From Flavobacterium sp. 9R (lineage in GTDB: Bacteria > Bacteroidota > Bacteroidia > Flavobacteriales > Flavobacteriaceae): a DNA stretch of 64,000 nucleotides. The stretch lies in NCBI RefSeq assembly GCF_902506345.1, contig NZ_LR733413.1:2257893-2321892 (forward strand), given 5' to 3'. The notes beneath the pieces are model-generated. The model was not told the origin of the DNA. It did no database searches and saw only the letters and a list, made by a program, of their open reading frames with translations. The translations under genes and the position numbers were made by a program. Positions 1 through 8,203 of the stretch are shown piece after piece (within the stretch, counting starts at the first letter, position 1; each line of letters starts with the position of its first letter).

Positions 1-1
1 T

Positions 2-364
2 TTGCGCTCGTTTATGAACTGGAAAGCCATCAAAACCAATCCCGAAACCCAAAAAACATTGGCGCATTGGCAAAAACTAGGACAGTTCAGAAAAAACCAT
101 CCTGCAATCGGAGCTGGAGTTCACAAACAAATCTCGGCTACTCCTTATACCTTCAGTCGTTATTTTTCAAATGGAAACTTCACCGACCAAGTGGTCATTG
201 CGTTAGATGTGAATCTTGGAGCCAAAGAAATACCTGTAGGCACAATTTTCGCAGATGGAACCCTTCTTCGCGATGCTTATTCTAATCAAGAAGTAAAAGT
301 GACCAATGGAAAAGTAACTATCAATTCTAATTTTACTTTTGTGCTTTTAGAGGCCAAAAAATAG
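2..364 (+). CDS. alpha-amylase (GH13), C-terminal fragment
   Basis: This is a partial gene open at the left edge of the window; the TTG at base 2 is not a real start. The 120 visible residues carry the W.KLGQFRK.HPAIGAG stretch that closes the catalytic barrel of GH13 alpha-amylases. A small all-beta C-terminal domain follows (VVIALDVNLG, FADGTLLRDAYSN, FVLLEAKK). The family hydrolyses alpha-1,4 glucans; the catalytic residues lie outside the window, so activity cannot be judged. A strong terminator follows 22 bp after the stop. The family call rests only on this tail. Confidence 0.72.
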   Translation: MRSFMNWKAIKTNPETQKTLAHWQKLGQFRKNHPAIGAGVHKQISATPYTFSRYFSNGNFTDQVVIALDVNLGAKEIPVGTIFADGTLLRDAYSNQEVKVTNGKVTINSNFTFVLLEAKK

Positions 365-385
365 AAATTTCATAAGAGTTCAAAC

Positions 386-448
386 ACCGCAAATTCGCAA
401 ATTGATTTCCCAAGTAGGGATTAAAATTTGTGAATTTGTGGTTTTTTT
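386..448 (+). terminator. rho-independent terminator of the amylase gene
   Basis: An 18-bp stem with two G-U pairs (386-403 with 425-442) encloses a 21-nt loop and runs into seven T residues. It ends the amylase transcription unit. Confidence 0.75.
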
Positions 449-483
449 ATAAAGAAAAAGAAGAAATTACGAAGAAATACTTT

Positions 484-530
484 TGCACTTTGCGTTCCTT
501 GCGTAAATCTTTGCGAACCTTGCGGTTAAT
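484..530 (-). repeat. dispersed CGCAA-type repeat, copy R1
   Basis: Read on the minus strand this is AACCGCAAGGTTCGCAAAG followed by two further CGCAA(A/G)G units. The same unit recurs at 42936-42976, 43375-43416 and 43460-43499. It fills most of the spacer between the amylase terminator and the GDPD gene. No gene is visible in 365-614. Confidence 0.7.
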
Positions 531-614
531 TTTACAAAAAACATAAAACAATGATAACCTCGTATTTAACTAAGAAGTAATTCCTTTTTCCTATTTTAGA
601 CCAAAAGAAAAAAA

Positions 615-1358
615 ATGAAACTTCAACCGTATCTTTGGCTTATTTTTATTGGATTAACCAGTTGTACTACTATGCACAAACCACTCAACATAGGTCATAG
701 AGGAGCTATGGGACACGAAACCCAAAACACCGTTCCCGCGATTAAAAAAGCATTAGCGATGGGCGTCGACCGCATCGAAATTGATGTGTTTGTCATCAAA
801 ACAGGAGAAGTTATAGTATTTCACGATGATATTTTGGATAGCCTCACCAATGCAAAAGGTCCGATAGAAAACTACACCTTCGAAGCCTTGCAAAAAGTAA
901 TCGTAAAAGGCGGACATCACATTCCTACCCTAGAAGAAATCATCACCACCATCGACCGAAAAGTACCTTTGAATATCGAATTAAAAGGCAAAAATACCGC
1001 CGAAGCTACACATAAAATTGTTGCTGCTTTTGGCAAAAAAGGCTGGAAAACTTCTGATTTTATCATCTCGAGTTTCCTTTGGAACGAATTAGAAACCTAT
1101 CGAAAACTCGATTCCAAAATAGCCATTGACGTCTTAACAGAAGAAAATCCGCTAGACGCACTCCCAATGGCGCATCAATTAAAGGCACAATCCATCAATC
1201 CTTGGTTCAAAACCCTTACGCCAGAAAACGTAAAACGTATTCACCAAGAAGGATTTAAAATCAATACCTACACCGTCAACGAACCTGAAGACATTAAAAA
1301 AGTAATCGCATTGGGTGTCGATGGAATTTTTTGTAATTTTCCCGAAAGATTACGATGA
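615..1358 (+). CDS. glycerophosphodiester phosphodiesterase family lipoprotein
   Basis: The protein (247 aa) begins with a lipoprotein signal peptide ending in the lipobox LTSC (Cys17), so it is probably membrane-anchored outside the cytoplasm. The GDPD signature is clear: GHRGAMGHETQNT near residues 27-39 (HR, E, N/T), EIDV near 55 and FHDD near 70, which supply the metal and phosphate ligands. The family hydrolyses glycerophosphodiesters to glycerol-3-phosphate and an alcohol. The C-terminus TVNEPEDIKKVIALGVDGIFCNFPERL is typical. The stop overlaps the start of the next gene by 4 bp (ATGA), so the two are co-translated. Confidence 0.9.
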   Translation: MKLQPYLWLIFIGLTSCTTMHKPLNIGHRGAMGHETQNTVPAIKKALAMGVDRIEIDVFVIKTGEVIVFHDDILDSLTNAKGPIENYTFEALQKVIVKGGHHIPTLEEIITTIDRKVPLNIELKGKNTAEATHKIVAAFGKKGWKTSDFIISSFLWNELETYRKLDSKIAIDVLTEENPLDALPMAHQLKAQSINPWFKTLTPENVKRIHQEGFKINTYTVNEPEDIKKVIALGVDGIFCNFPERLR

Positions 1359-2560
1359 TGTACGACTGTTTAATTGTGGGAGGTGGCGCTGCAGGTTTTT
1401 TTACTGCCATCAACATTGTAGAAAGAAATCCAAAAGCCAAAGTTGCCATTTTAGAACGTGGCGCCGAAGTGCTAGGCAAAGTGCGCATTTCGGGTGGCGG
1501 TCGTTGCAATGTGACCCACGCTTGTTTTGAACCTAACGAACTCGTAAAATTTTACCCAAGAGGCGAAAAAGAATTGCGAGGTCCTTTTCATCAATTTTGT
1601 TCTGGAGACACCATCGAGTGGTTTGAACGCCACGGTGTAGCCCTCAAAATTGAAGACGACGGCCGTATGTTTCCCGTTTCAAATTCTTCTCAAACTATCA
1701 TTGATTGTTTTCTAAAAGCCACCCAACAATTGGGCATCAAAGTCCTCACGGGTCAGAGCGTACAATCTATTTTCAAAAAAGACAACTACTGGAAAATTGA
1801 TACCCAAAATCAAAATTATCAAGCCGAGAAATTGATTTTAGCAACGGGAAGCAATCCAAAAATTTGGGAGATGCTACAGGAATTTGGCCACGCCATCATT
1901 CCACCTGTACCCTCTTTATTCACTTTTAACACCAAAGACCCCCGAATCAAAGAATTGCCAGGCGTTTCAGCAAAAGTAACCGTAAGAGTGAAGGACACCA
2001 AACTCGAAGCCACTGGACCACTTTTAATTACCCATTGGGGGATGAGTGGTCCCGCTATTTTGAAACTATCCGCTTGGGGTGCCCGCATTTTACACGACAA
2101 AAACTATCAATTTACACTTTTAGTGAATTGGCTCAATACCATCGATACCGAAGAAGCCATCGCGCAATTGAAAACCCTGAAACAAGAACAAGCTAAAAAA
2201 ACAGTCGCCAAAAAATCACCTTTTGAACTCACCAATCGTTTGTGGGAAAGTTTGGTGCTGGCTGCTGCCATTACTTCTGAAACCAAATGGGCCGATTTGT
2301 CCAAAACCCAATTGCAAAACTTAGCACAACAACTCACCAATGGCATATTTCCGATTAATGGCAAAAGCACTTTTAAGGAAGAATTCGTTACTGCTGGTGG
2401 TATTGATTTAAAGGAAATCAACTTTAAAACTATGGAAAGTAAAATCCACCCCAACCTTTATTTTGCAGGCGAAATTGTCAACATTGACGCCATTACAGGT
2501 GGATTCAATTTTCAAAATGCTTGGACTAGTGGGTTTATTGTGGCGAATGCGGTGGGGTGA
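1355..2560 (+). CDS. NAD(P)/FAD-dependent oxidoreductase, HI0933/YhiN family
   Basis: A 401-aa flavoprotein. An N-terminal FAD dinucleotide fold (DCLIVGGGAAGFF) is followed by the family hallmark ISGGGRCNVT near residue 48. The C-terminal signature GEIVNIDAITGGFNFQNAWTSGF completes the FAD site. Members of this family are conserved but their physiological substrate is not established. Two ATGs lie at 1355 and 1358; both overlap the upstream GDPD stop, which indicates translational coupling. It converges with the S41 peptidase gene 20 bp away with no evident terminator. Confidence 0.9.
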   Translation: MMYDCLIVGGGAAGFFTAINIVERNPKAKVAILERGAEVLGKVRISGGGRCNVTHACFEPNELVKFYPRGEKELRGPFHQFCSGDTIEWFERHGVALKIEDDGRMFPVSNSSQTIIDCFLKATQQLGIKVLTGQSVQSIFKKDNYWKIDTQNQNYQAEKLILATGSNPKIWEMLQEFGHAIIPPVPSLFTFNTKDPRIKELPGVSAKVTVRVKDTKLEATGPLLITHWGMSGPAILKLSAWGARILHDKNYQFTLLVNWLNTIDTEEAIAQLKTLKQEQAKKTVAKKSPFELTNRLWESLVLAAAITSETKWADLSKTQLQNLAQQLTNGIFPINGKSTFKEEFVTAGGIDLKEINFKTMESKIHPNLYFAGEIVNIDAITGGFNFQNAWTSGFIVANAVG

Positions 2561-2580
2561 AAAACGATAAAAAAAGTTAA

Positions 2581-4239
2581 TTATTTACCCGTTTCTATAA
2601 ACTGAATCGCTCGTTCCAAGACTTCATCCTTACCATCTCGAAGACCCAAGATGGTCGGTTTTGCCACGATATCCGGAACTATCCCAATGCGTTGTGTTTC
2701 TCGCCCATCAGGATAAAATACACCCAAACCACTAAATTGTGTACTGAAACCTTCGAGTATTTCAAACCTAATTACCCCTCCATCAGCACCTGCAGTTTGA
2801 CTACCAATGACAGTTGTATTGGGAGCCGCTTGCAGACACATAGCAGAATATTCACCATGGCTCTGCGTGTTCTCATTGACTAAAACAATGACTTTACCTT
2901 TATAGTAATCAGGATTTGTTTTACCACACATTTCAGTTTCTCTCCAAATAAATCGCCCTGGATACGTTACATCAGGATCGATAAATTTTGCAAATTCTTT
3001 GGGTTCAGGGTTTAAAAATTCCGCTAAGATATAATTCGTATCATGAGCCCCAAGTCGAAGATCAAAAACTATTGCTTTAGTGCTTTTTAGCTTTGCTATG
3101 ATGTTATTAATGTCTTCTGGATATACTTCTCCCAAATTCACATAACCAATAGAATTGTCTAAAAGTTTCCATTGCCCAAGCAATTTATTGGTCTTTCTGA
3201 ATAATTTTGCGGAGTGTCGGTAAATATACTTCTCAGCCAATTTACCTTCTCGATTGTATTCTACTTTTACTGAATCTGTATGACCATTAAAAATATGATA
3301 CCAAGAATTGCTAGCCCGCAAGACATCATTACCTCCATCCAAATATCTTCTTGATTCTTTTAAAATTTCAGGTATTGTTTTTCCGCCCACTTTCGTAATG
3401 ATATCTCCTACTCTGATATCACTGATTTTAGCCAAAGAATCACTAAATATTTGAGTAATTAGGACCTCATCGTCAACAACTCTAACTCTAGCAGGTATTT
3501 GCAATCTGCCAAATTTTTCTAACATCACTTTTGTACCTAGGAAAGCATGTAAATCATTTAATTTAATCACTAGCTCTCGCATTAACAAGTGATACTCAAC
3601 TTCTGTACTAGCAGTATTGAACTTCGGGAGCATTTCATATAGAACATCATCCCAATTTTGGTCCATTAGGTATTTATATGGAAAAAAATATTCTACATAA
3701 TTCCAATATCTGAAAAATGCCAACAACCGAAAGTTTCGGTCCTTCCAATCATAATTAGGATATTTTATTTCGTTACTAAACTCATAAGAAATAGCATCTG
3801 ATTTAGGCTCTCCTTTTCGATAATAAAAATGATTTGACTGTAATCGATTCTCTAATATGAAGGTTAATTTTTTTGAAAGAGATTTTGAAAAAAAATGAGG
3901 ATTGTTTAGCCAAGCAGCATTTAAGTTTTTGTCAAAATACTTAATTTCATTTGACACAACAATAGGTTCAACTTTCTTTACTTCTCCAAGTGAAGCAATC
4001 CAGTTTTCTATCACTTCAGAGAACTCCTTTTTATTTTTAGCTTTTTCTACTTGAGGTAGAATAGTAAATAATTCTTTGTCCCAATCGTACTTCCCGCTAG
4101 CCACGTTAGGATGATAATATTTCAAGAAACCCCAAACTTTGGCTGTAGTGGCTAACTTTTCGGTTTCAGTTAAAGATTGTTTAGCTTGAGTTATTTGAAG
4201 AAATAAAAAAAGAGTTAAGGAGAAGAAGATTTTTTGCAT
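2581..4239 (-). CDS. S41 family peptidase with PDZ domain
   Basis: The protein (552 aa) starts with a signal peptide ending near QAKQ, so it is exported. Residues about 250-300 form a PDZ-like module (SLAKISDIRVGDIITKVGGKTIPEIL). The C-terminal half is the S41 catalytic core: AIVFDLR, VIVLVNENTQSHGEYSAMC with Ser460 as likely nucleophile, and IGSQTAGADGG. The GSQTAGADGG form lacks the Lys of CtpA/Tsp enzymes and resembles the tricorn-like S41B subgroup. Substrate is unknown. It is monocistronic on the minus strand. Confidence 0.85.
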   Translation of the reverse strand: MQKIFFSLTLFLFLQITQAKQSLTETEKLATTAKVWGFLKYYHPNVASGKYDWDKELFTILPQVEKAKNKKEFSEVIENWIASLGEVKKVEPIVVSNEIKYFDKNLNAAWLNNPHFFSKSLSKKLTFILENRLQSNHFYYRKGEPKSDAISYEFSNEIKYPNYDWKDRNFRLLAFFRYWNYVEYFFPYKYLMDQNWDDVLYEMLPKFNTASTEVEYHLLMRELVIKLNDLHAFLGTKVMLEKFGRLQIPARVRVVDDEVLITQIFSDSLAKISDIRVGDIITKVGGKTIPEILKESRRYLDGGNDVLRASNSWYHIFNGHTDSVKVEYNREGKLAEKYIYRHSAKLFRKTNKLLGQWKLLDNSIGYVNLGEVYPEDINNIIAKLKSTKAIVFDLRLGAHDTNYILAEFLNPEPKEFAKFIDPDVTYPGRFIWRETEMCGKTNPDYYKGKVIVLVNENTQSHGEYSAMCLQAAPNTTVIGSQTAGADGGVIRFEILEGFSTQFSGLGVFYPDGRETQRIGIVPDIVAKPTILGLRDGKDEVLERAIQFIETGK

Positions 4240-4280
4240 GAAGGATATTCGTCTTTAATTCACTAATTGTTCATTAAAAA

Positions 4281-4288
4281 CAAATATA
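4281..4288 (-). promoter_or_regulatory. possible -7 element for the S41 peptidase gene
   Basis: On the minus strand this reads TATATTTG, matching the Bacteroidota -7 consensus TAnnTTTG, 41 bp upstream of the start codon. The nearest TTG lies 21 bp further up, slightly outside the usual 17-19 bp spacing. Confidence 0.4.
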
Positions 4289-4293
4289 CCTAA

Positions 4294-4770
4294 TTATTTA
4301 TTTAACCACCAAATACTTATATTTAATACCGTAGCAAAACTTACCCAAGCCAAATAAGGCAACAATAAATAGCCTGCAATTTTATTGATTTTAGCAAACT
4401 GGAGATAAGTTTCATAAATCATCAACCACAATAAGACAATCTCGATTCCGGCTAAAAAAGGATTATGCAATCCAAAAAACAAATACGACCACAAGGCATT
4501 TAAGGCCAATTGTATCGCAAAAAGCGTCAAAGCTTTTTTGACAATCGGTCGATTCCATTCAATTTTATCCCAAACCAAACCAGCCGCAACACCCATCATC
4601 ACATACAACAAACTCCAAACGGGCGCAAAAACCCAATTCGGTGGATTAAAAGAAGGTTTTACTAAAGTCGGATACCAATCCAATATAGCCTGACGTGTAA
4701 CCATTCCAGAAAAATAGCCTATTGCAAGACAAGTAACAACTACGGTAAGGATTCGAGTAATTTTATTCAT
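4294..4770 (-). CDS. TspO/MBR family protein (tryptophan-rich sensory protein)
   Basis: A small membrane protein with five predicted helices. Diagnostic TspO motifs are YPTLVKPSFNPPNWVFAPVW with LLYVMMG, and QLALNALWSYLFFGLHNP. The family binds porphyrins and other hydrophobic ligands; its role in Flavobacteria is not settled. I place the start at 4770 (MNKITRIL), directly before the first helix. A start 27 bp upstream would add nine charged residues (MNPFKKQYV). No operon partner on this strand. Confidence 0.88.
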   Translation of the reverse strand: MNKITRILTVVVTCLAIGYFSGMVTRQAILDWYPTLVKPSFNPPNWVFAPVWSLLYVMMGVAAGLVWDKIEWNRPIVKKALTLFAIQLALNALWSYLFFGLHNPFLAGIEIVLLWLMIYETYLQFAKINKIAGYLLLPYLAWVSFATVLNISIWWLNK

Positions 4771-4855
4771 TACATATTGTTTTTTAAATGGATTCAAAAA
4801 TAGCCAAAAGTAACTAAAGGTTTGTCAAAAGAAATAAACCAATTACCAAAAAAAG

Positions 4856-4863
4856 TATCTTTG
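4856..4863 (+). promoter_or_regulatory. -7 promoter element upstream of mvaD
   Basis: TATCTTTG matches TAnnTTTG, 17 bp before the mvaD start codon. I see no well-spaced -33 TTG. Confidence 0.45.
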
Positions 4864-4880
4864 CCAAAATTTTATCTTTC

Positions 4881-6005
4881 ATGACCAATACGAATACTTT
4901 TATACCTACTGAAGCTTATACCCAAAATATTGACAAAGGTTTTTTCGAGTGGAGTGCTCCAAGTAATATAGCCTTAGTAAAATACTGGGGAAAAAGAGAC
5001 GATTTGGGACATCAAATACCAGCCAATCCATCTATAAGTTTTACACTAAATAACTGTAAAACCATTACTAGTGTAGCTTTTGAAAAGAAAGACCTTTCGA
5101 ATTCAATCAACGGAACCAATCCAAGCGATTACTCTTTTGACTTGCTTTTTGAAGGACAGCCTAAAGAGGAATTTAAGCCAAAGATTCAGAAATTTTTGGA
5201 GCGAATTGCTCCATTTATGCCCTTTTCGAAAGACTATCATTTTACTATCAATACACAAAATACCTTTCCGCACAGTTCTGGAATTGCTTCATCGGCTTCG
5301 GGGATGGCGGCTTTGGCTATGAATTTCATGAGTATTGAAAAAGCATTAAACCCAGATATGAGCGAGGATTATTTTTATCAAAAAGCGTCTTTTCTAGCTC
5401 GTTTAGGTTCAGGTAGTGCTTGCAGAAGTGTGAAAGGAAATCTGGTTGTTTGGGGAGACCAAAAGAATATTGAAGGAAGCTCCAACCTTTTTGGAGTGCC
5501 TTTTTCAGGAAAAGTACATTCGGTTTTTGAGAATTATCAAGACACTATTTTGTTGGTTGACAAAGGTGAAAAGCAAGTATCGAGTACTGTGGGACATGAT
5601 TTAATGCACAATCATCCTTTTGCAGCACGTCGTTTTGAACAAGCGCATGAGAATATTGACCAATTAATTCCAATATTCGAAACTGGTGATTTGGAGGCTT
5701 TCATCAAAATTGTAGAAAGCGAGGCGTTGACCTTGCACGCAATGATGATGACTTCTATGCCGTATTTTATCTTGATGAAACCAAACACGCTACAAATCAT
5801 CAACGCCATTTGGAAGTACAGAAACGAAACTAAAACACCCGTTTGTTTTACCTTAGATGCAGGCGCAAATGTGCATGTTTTGTACCCTGAAAACGTAAAA
5901 GAATCTGTTTTACATTTTATTCAAAGTGAATTAGTTGGCTATTGTCAAAATGGTCAGTACCTTTGCGATGAAATAGGATTTGGCAGTCAACTAATCAAAC
6001 AATAA
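4881..6005 (+). CDS. mvaD: diphosphomevalonate decarboxylase
   Basis: It converts mevalonate diphosphate to isopentenyl diphosphate with ATP, the last step of the mevalonate pathway. The 374-aa protein shows the family signatures APSNIALVKYWGKRD (residues about 26-40), the GHMP loop FPHSSGIASSASGMAA near 133-148, and the diagnostic ARLGSGSACRSVKGNLVVWG. A late GANVHVLYP segment matches the GHMP C-terminal region. About 20 N-terminal residues precede the core. Mevalonate kinase begins 40 bp downstream, so the two form an isoprenoid operon. Confidence 0.95.
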   Translation: MTNTNTFIPTEAYTQNIDKGFFEWSAPSNIALVKYWGKRDDLGHQIPANPSISFTLNNCKTITSVAFEKKDLSNSINGTNPSDYSFDLLFEGQPKEEFKPKIQKFLERIAPFMPFSKDYHFTINTQNTFPHSSGIASSASGMAALAMNFMSIEKALNPDMSEDYFYQKASFLARLGSGSACRSVKGNLVVWGDQKNIEGSSNLFGVPFSGKVHSVFENYQDTILLVDKGEKQVSSTVGHDLMHNHPFAARRFEQAHENIDQLIPIFETGDLEAFIKIVESEALTLHAMMMTSMPYFILMKPNTLQIINAIWKYRNETKTPVCFTLDAGANVHVLYPENVKESVLHFIQSELVGYCQNGQYLCDEIGFGSQLIKQ

Positions 6006-6045
6006 TAAAAATCCCTATATTTACCGTTAGGAAAGCAAAAAAGAT

Positions 6046-6984
6046 ATGAAAGGACCTTTATTTTACTCAAAAATATTACTTTTCGGAGAGTACGGAATCA
6101 TACAAGACTCGAAAGGATTATCTATTCCTTATAACTTTTACAATGGCGCCCTTAAAAAAGAGGACAATCCTTCGCAAGAGGCTATTGCTTCTAACGGCCA
6201 TTTGAAACGATTTGTAACCTATTTGGAAACCCTACAAACGGAACAACCAGATTTGGTACAATTTGACATTACTACTTTACAAAAAGATGTTAACGAAGGC
6301 ATGTACTTTGATTCTAGCATTCCTCAAGGTTACGGAGTCGGCAGTAGTGGCGCTTTGGTCGCGGCTATTTATGACAAATACGCACAACATAAAATCACTG
6401 TTTTAGAAAACTTAACGCGTGAGAAATTATTAGCCTTAAAAACTATTTTCTCTCAAATGGAAAGCTTTTTCCACGGAAAAAGTTCTGGTTTAGACCCGTT
6501 GAATAGCTACTTAAGTATACCGATTTTAATTAACTCTAAAGACAATATTGAAGCCACAGGCATTCCGACTCAAAGTTTTGACGGTAAAGGCGCTGTGTTT
6601 TTGTTAGATTCTGGCATTGTAGGAGAAACAGCTCCTATGGTAAATATCTTTATGGAAAACTTGAAAGACCAAGGATTCCGCACTATGTTGAAATCACAAT
6701 TTGTAAAACATACTGATGCTTGTGTAGAAAATTTCCTTGTTGGAGACATCAAAGCGTTGTTTAGCAATACAAAGAAATTATCTAAGGTCGTTTTAAATCA
6801 TTTCAAGCCAATGATTCCTGAGGAATTTCACGGGGTATGGCAACAAGGAATTGACACGAATGACTACTACTTAAAACTTTGCGGTTCTGGAGGTGGCGGT
6901 TACATTCTTGGTTTTACACAAGACTTGGAACGTGCCAAAGCTGCTTTAAAAGACTACAAACTTGAAGTAGTGTACCAATTCTAA
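6046..6984 (+). CDS. mevalonate kinase-like GHMP kinase
   Basis: A 312-aa GHMP kinase. FYSKILLFGEYGII is the N-terminal strand motif, the ATP loop is PQGYGVGSSGALVAAIYD (residues about 92-108), and the C-terminal glycine motif is KLCGSGGGGYILGF. HGKSSGLDPLNSYLS matches the mevalonate-kinase active-site segment, whose Asp is the catalytic base. It lies between mvaD and a UbiA prenyltransferase, which fits phosphorylation of mevalonate. Phosphomevalonate kinase is an alternative within the same superfamily, but the HGKSSGLDP motif favours mevalonate kinase. Confidence 0.85.
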   Translation: MKGPLFYSKILLFGEYGIIQDSKGLSIPYNFYNGALKKEDNPSQEAIASNGHLKRFVTYLETLQTEQPDLVQFDITTLQKDVNEGMYFDSSIPQGYGVGSSGALVAAIYDKYAQHKITVLENLTREKLLALKTIFSQMESFFHGKSSGLDPLNSYLSIPILINSKDNIEATGIPTQSFDGKGAVFLLDSGIVGETAPMVNIFMENLKDQGFRTMLKSQFVKHTDACVENFLVGDIKALFSNTKKLSKVVLNHFKPMIPEEFHGVWQQGIDTNDYYLKLCGSGGGGYILGFTQDLERAKAALKDYKLEVVYQF

Positions 6985-7008
6985 AAAAACTTTCAGACGC
7001 CATTCAAG

Positions 7009-7962
7009 ATGCAACGAGAGCAAAAGCTATTGTTATTAAAAATCGTTAGTTTGTTCTCTGTTGTTCGAGGGTACAACATCCCTATAATTATCATTGCGCA
7101 ATATTTGTCGGCTATTTTCATTATGGCTCCAGAGCAGCGTGCCTTGAATATTTTATTGGACTTTAATATTTTTATTTTAGTATTTGCTTCAGCGATTGCT
7201 ATAGCCTCAGGGTACATTATCAATAATTTTTATGACAGTCAAAAAGATTTAATCAACCGTCCGAACAAATCGATGTTGGACCGATTGGTGAGTCAGAAAA
7301 CGAAACTTCAGGTATATTTTACTTTGAATTTCATTGTGGCGTTGATGGCTTGGTTTATTTCTTGGCGAGCCTTACTGTTTTTTTCATTCTATATTTTTCT
7401 GATTTGGTTCTATTCCCATAAACTGAAAAAAATCGTTTTTATTGGAAATTTATCCGCGGCATTGCTGGCCGTTTGGCCTTTTTTCGCCATTCTTTTGTAT
7501 TACTATCAACCCACTTCGATTGAAGAATTGGAACGCCACAAAGACCATTTTGCTGTAATCATCGCCCACGCTTCTTTTTTGTTTTTATTGATTTTGATTC
7601 GGGAATTGATTAAAGATTTGGAAAATTTGAAAGGAGATTTGGCCAATAATTATCACACTATTCCTGTTTTTTATGGAGAGAATTGGTCCAAAAGAATCAG
7701 TACGGGATTAACGGTTTTAACCTTGGTTCCTGTGTATATTTTGATTGAACTCTATGATGTGGGCTATATGGACATTTACTTTTATAGTTCATTAATTGTA
7801 CTGTTATTTTTTCTGCTTTTATTGTGGCAATCCAACAACAAACCACACTACATTAGACTGCACAATATCTTGAAATTTTTGATTGTAGCGGGAGTTTTTT
7901 GTATTGTTTTGATTAACCCAAGTGTGCTTTGGCACGGTAAAAATTGGTTATTGAAGCAGTAA
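7009..7962 (+). CDS. UbiA-family prenyltransferase (geranylgeranylglycerol-phosphate synthase-like)
   Basis: A 317-aa integral membrane protein with about eight to nine helices. The first prenyl-diphosphate motif is NNFYDSQKDLINRPNK (residues about 73-88) and the second aspartate-rich motif is RELIKDLENLKGD. UbiA enzymes attach isoprenoid chains to acceptors such as quinone precursors, haem or glycerol-phosphate ethers. Flavobacterial homologues in this position are often labelled geranylgeranylglycerol-phosphate geranylgeranyltransferase; the acceptor cannot be read from sequence. It starts 24 bp after the mevalonate kinase, so it is probably in the same operon. Confidence 0.85.
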   Translation: MQREQKLLLLKIVSLFSVVRGYNIPIIIIAQYLSAIFIMAPEQRALNILLDFNIFILVFASAIAIASGYIINNFYDSQKDLINRPNKSMLDRLVSQKTKLQVYFTLNFIVALMAWFISWRALLFFSFYIFLIWFYSHKLKKIVFIGNLSAALLAVWPFFAILLYYYQPTSIEELERHKDHFAVIIAHASFLFLLILIRELIKDLENLKGDLANNYHTIPVFYGENWSKRISTGLTVLTLVPVYILIELYDVGYMDIYFYSSLIVLLFFLLLLWQSNNKPHYIRLHNILKFLIVAGVFCIVLINPSVLWHGKNWLLKQ

Positions 7963-8000
7963 TTTCTTTGGAACAAAACGTTCTTTATTGCAGAATTCCA

Positions 8001-8076
8001 TAGCCCTGATGGGAACGGCATCCTTTACTGCCGGGGTTCGGCAGTAAAGATATAGTGGACAGCAGGAAATAGCTCC
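8001..8076 (+). repeat. structured dispersed element, copy A
   Basis: The order is TAGCCC, then GGGAACGGCATCC, a perfect 10-bp hairpin (8023-8032 with 8038-8047, loop GGGTT), GATATAGTGGACAGCAGGAA, then TAGCTCC. The blocks GCGGCATCC and GATATAG flanking a variable hairpin recur at three other intergenic places in this window. It lies between UbiA and the pseudouridine synthase gene; nothing else is evident in 7963-8203 except the -7 element. Confidence 0.75.
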
Positions 8077-8176
8077 TAAAGCAAATCGACTTACTAAAAA
8101 ACCTACTTAACTACTAATAAATTAGTTAGTTATCGTTTTCTAATTATCGAAAATCGTTTCACAAGGATATAAATAG

Positions 8177-8184
8177 TATCTTTG
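8177..8184 (+). promoter_or_regulatory. -7 promoter element of the pseudouridine synthase gene
   Basis: TATCTTTG matches TAnnTTTG, 19 bp before the start codon. The upstream GTTTC at 8156-8160 is a near match to TTTG at the right spacing. Confidence 0.5.
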
Positions 8185-8203
8185 CACCAAATTAGAGATT
8201 ATT

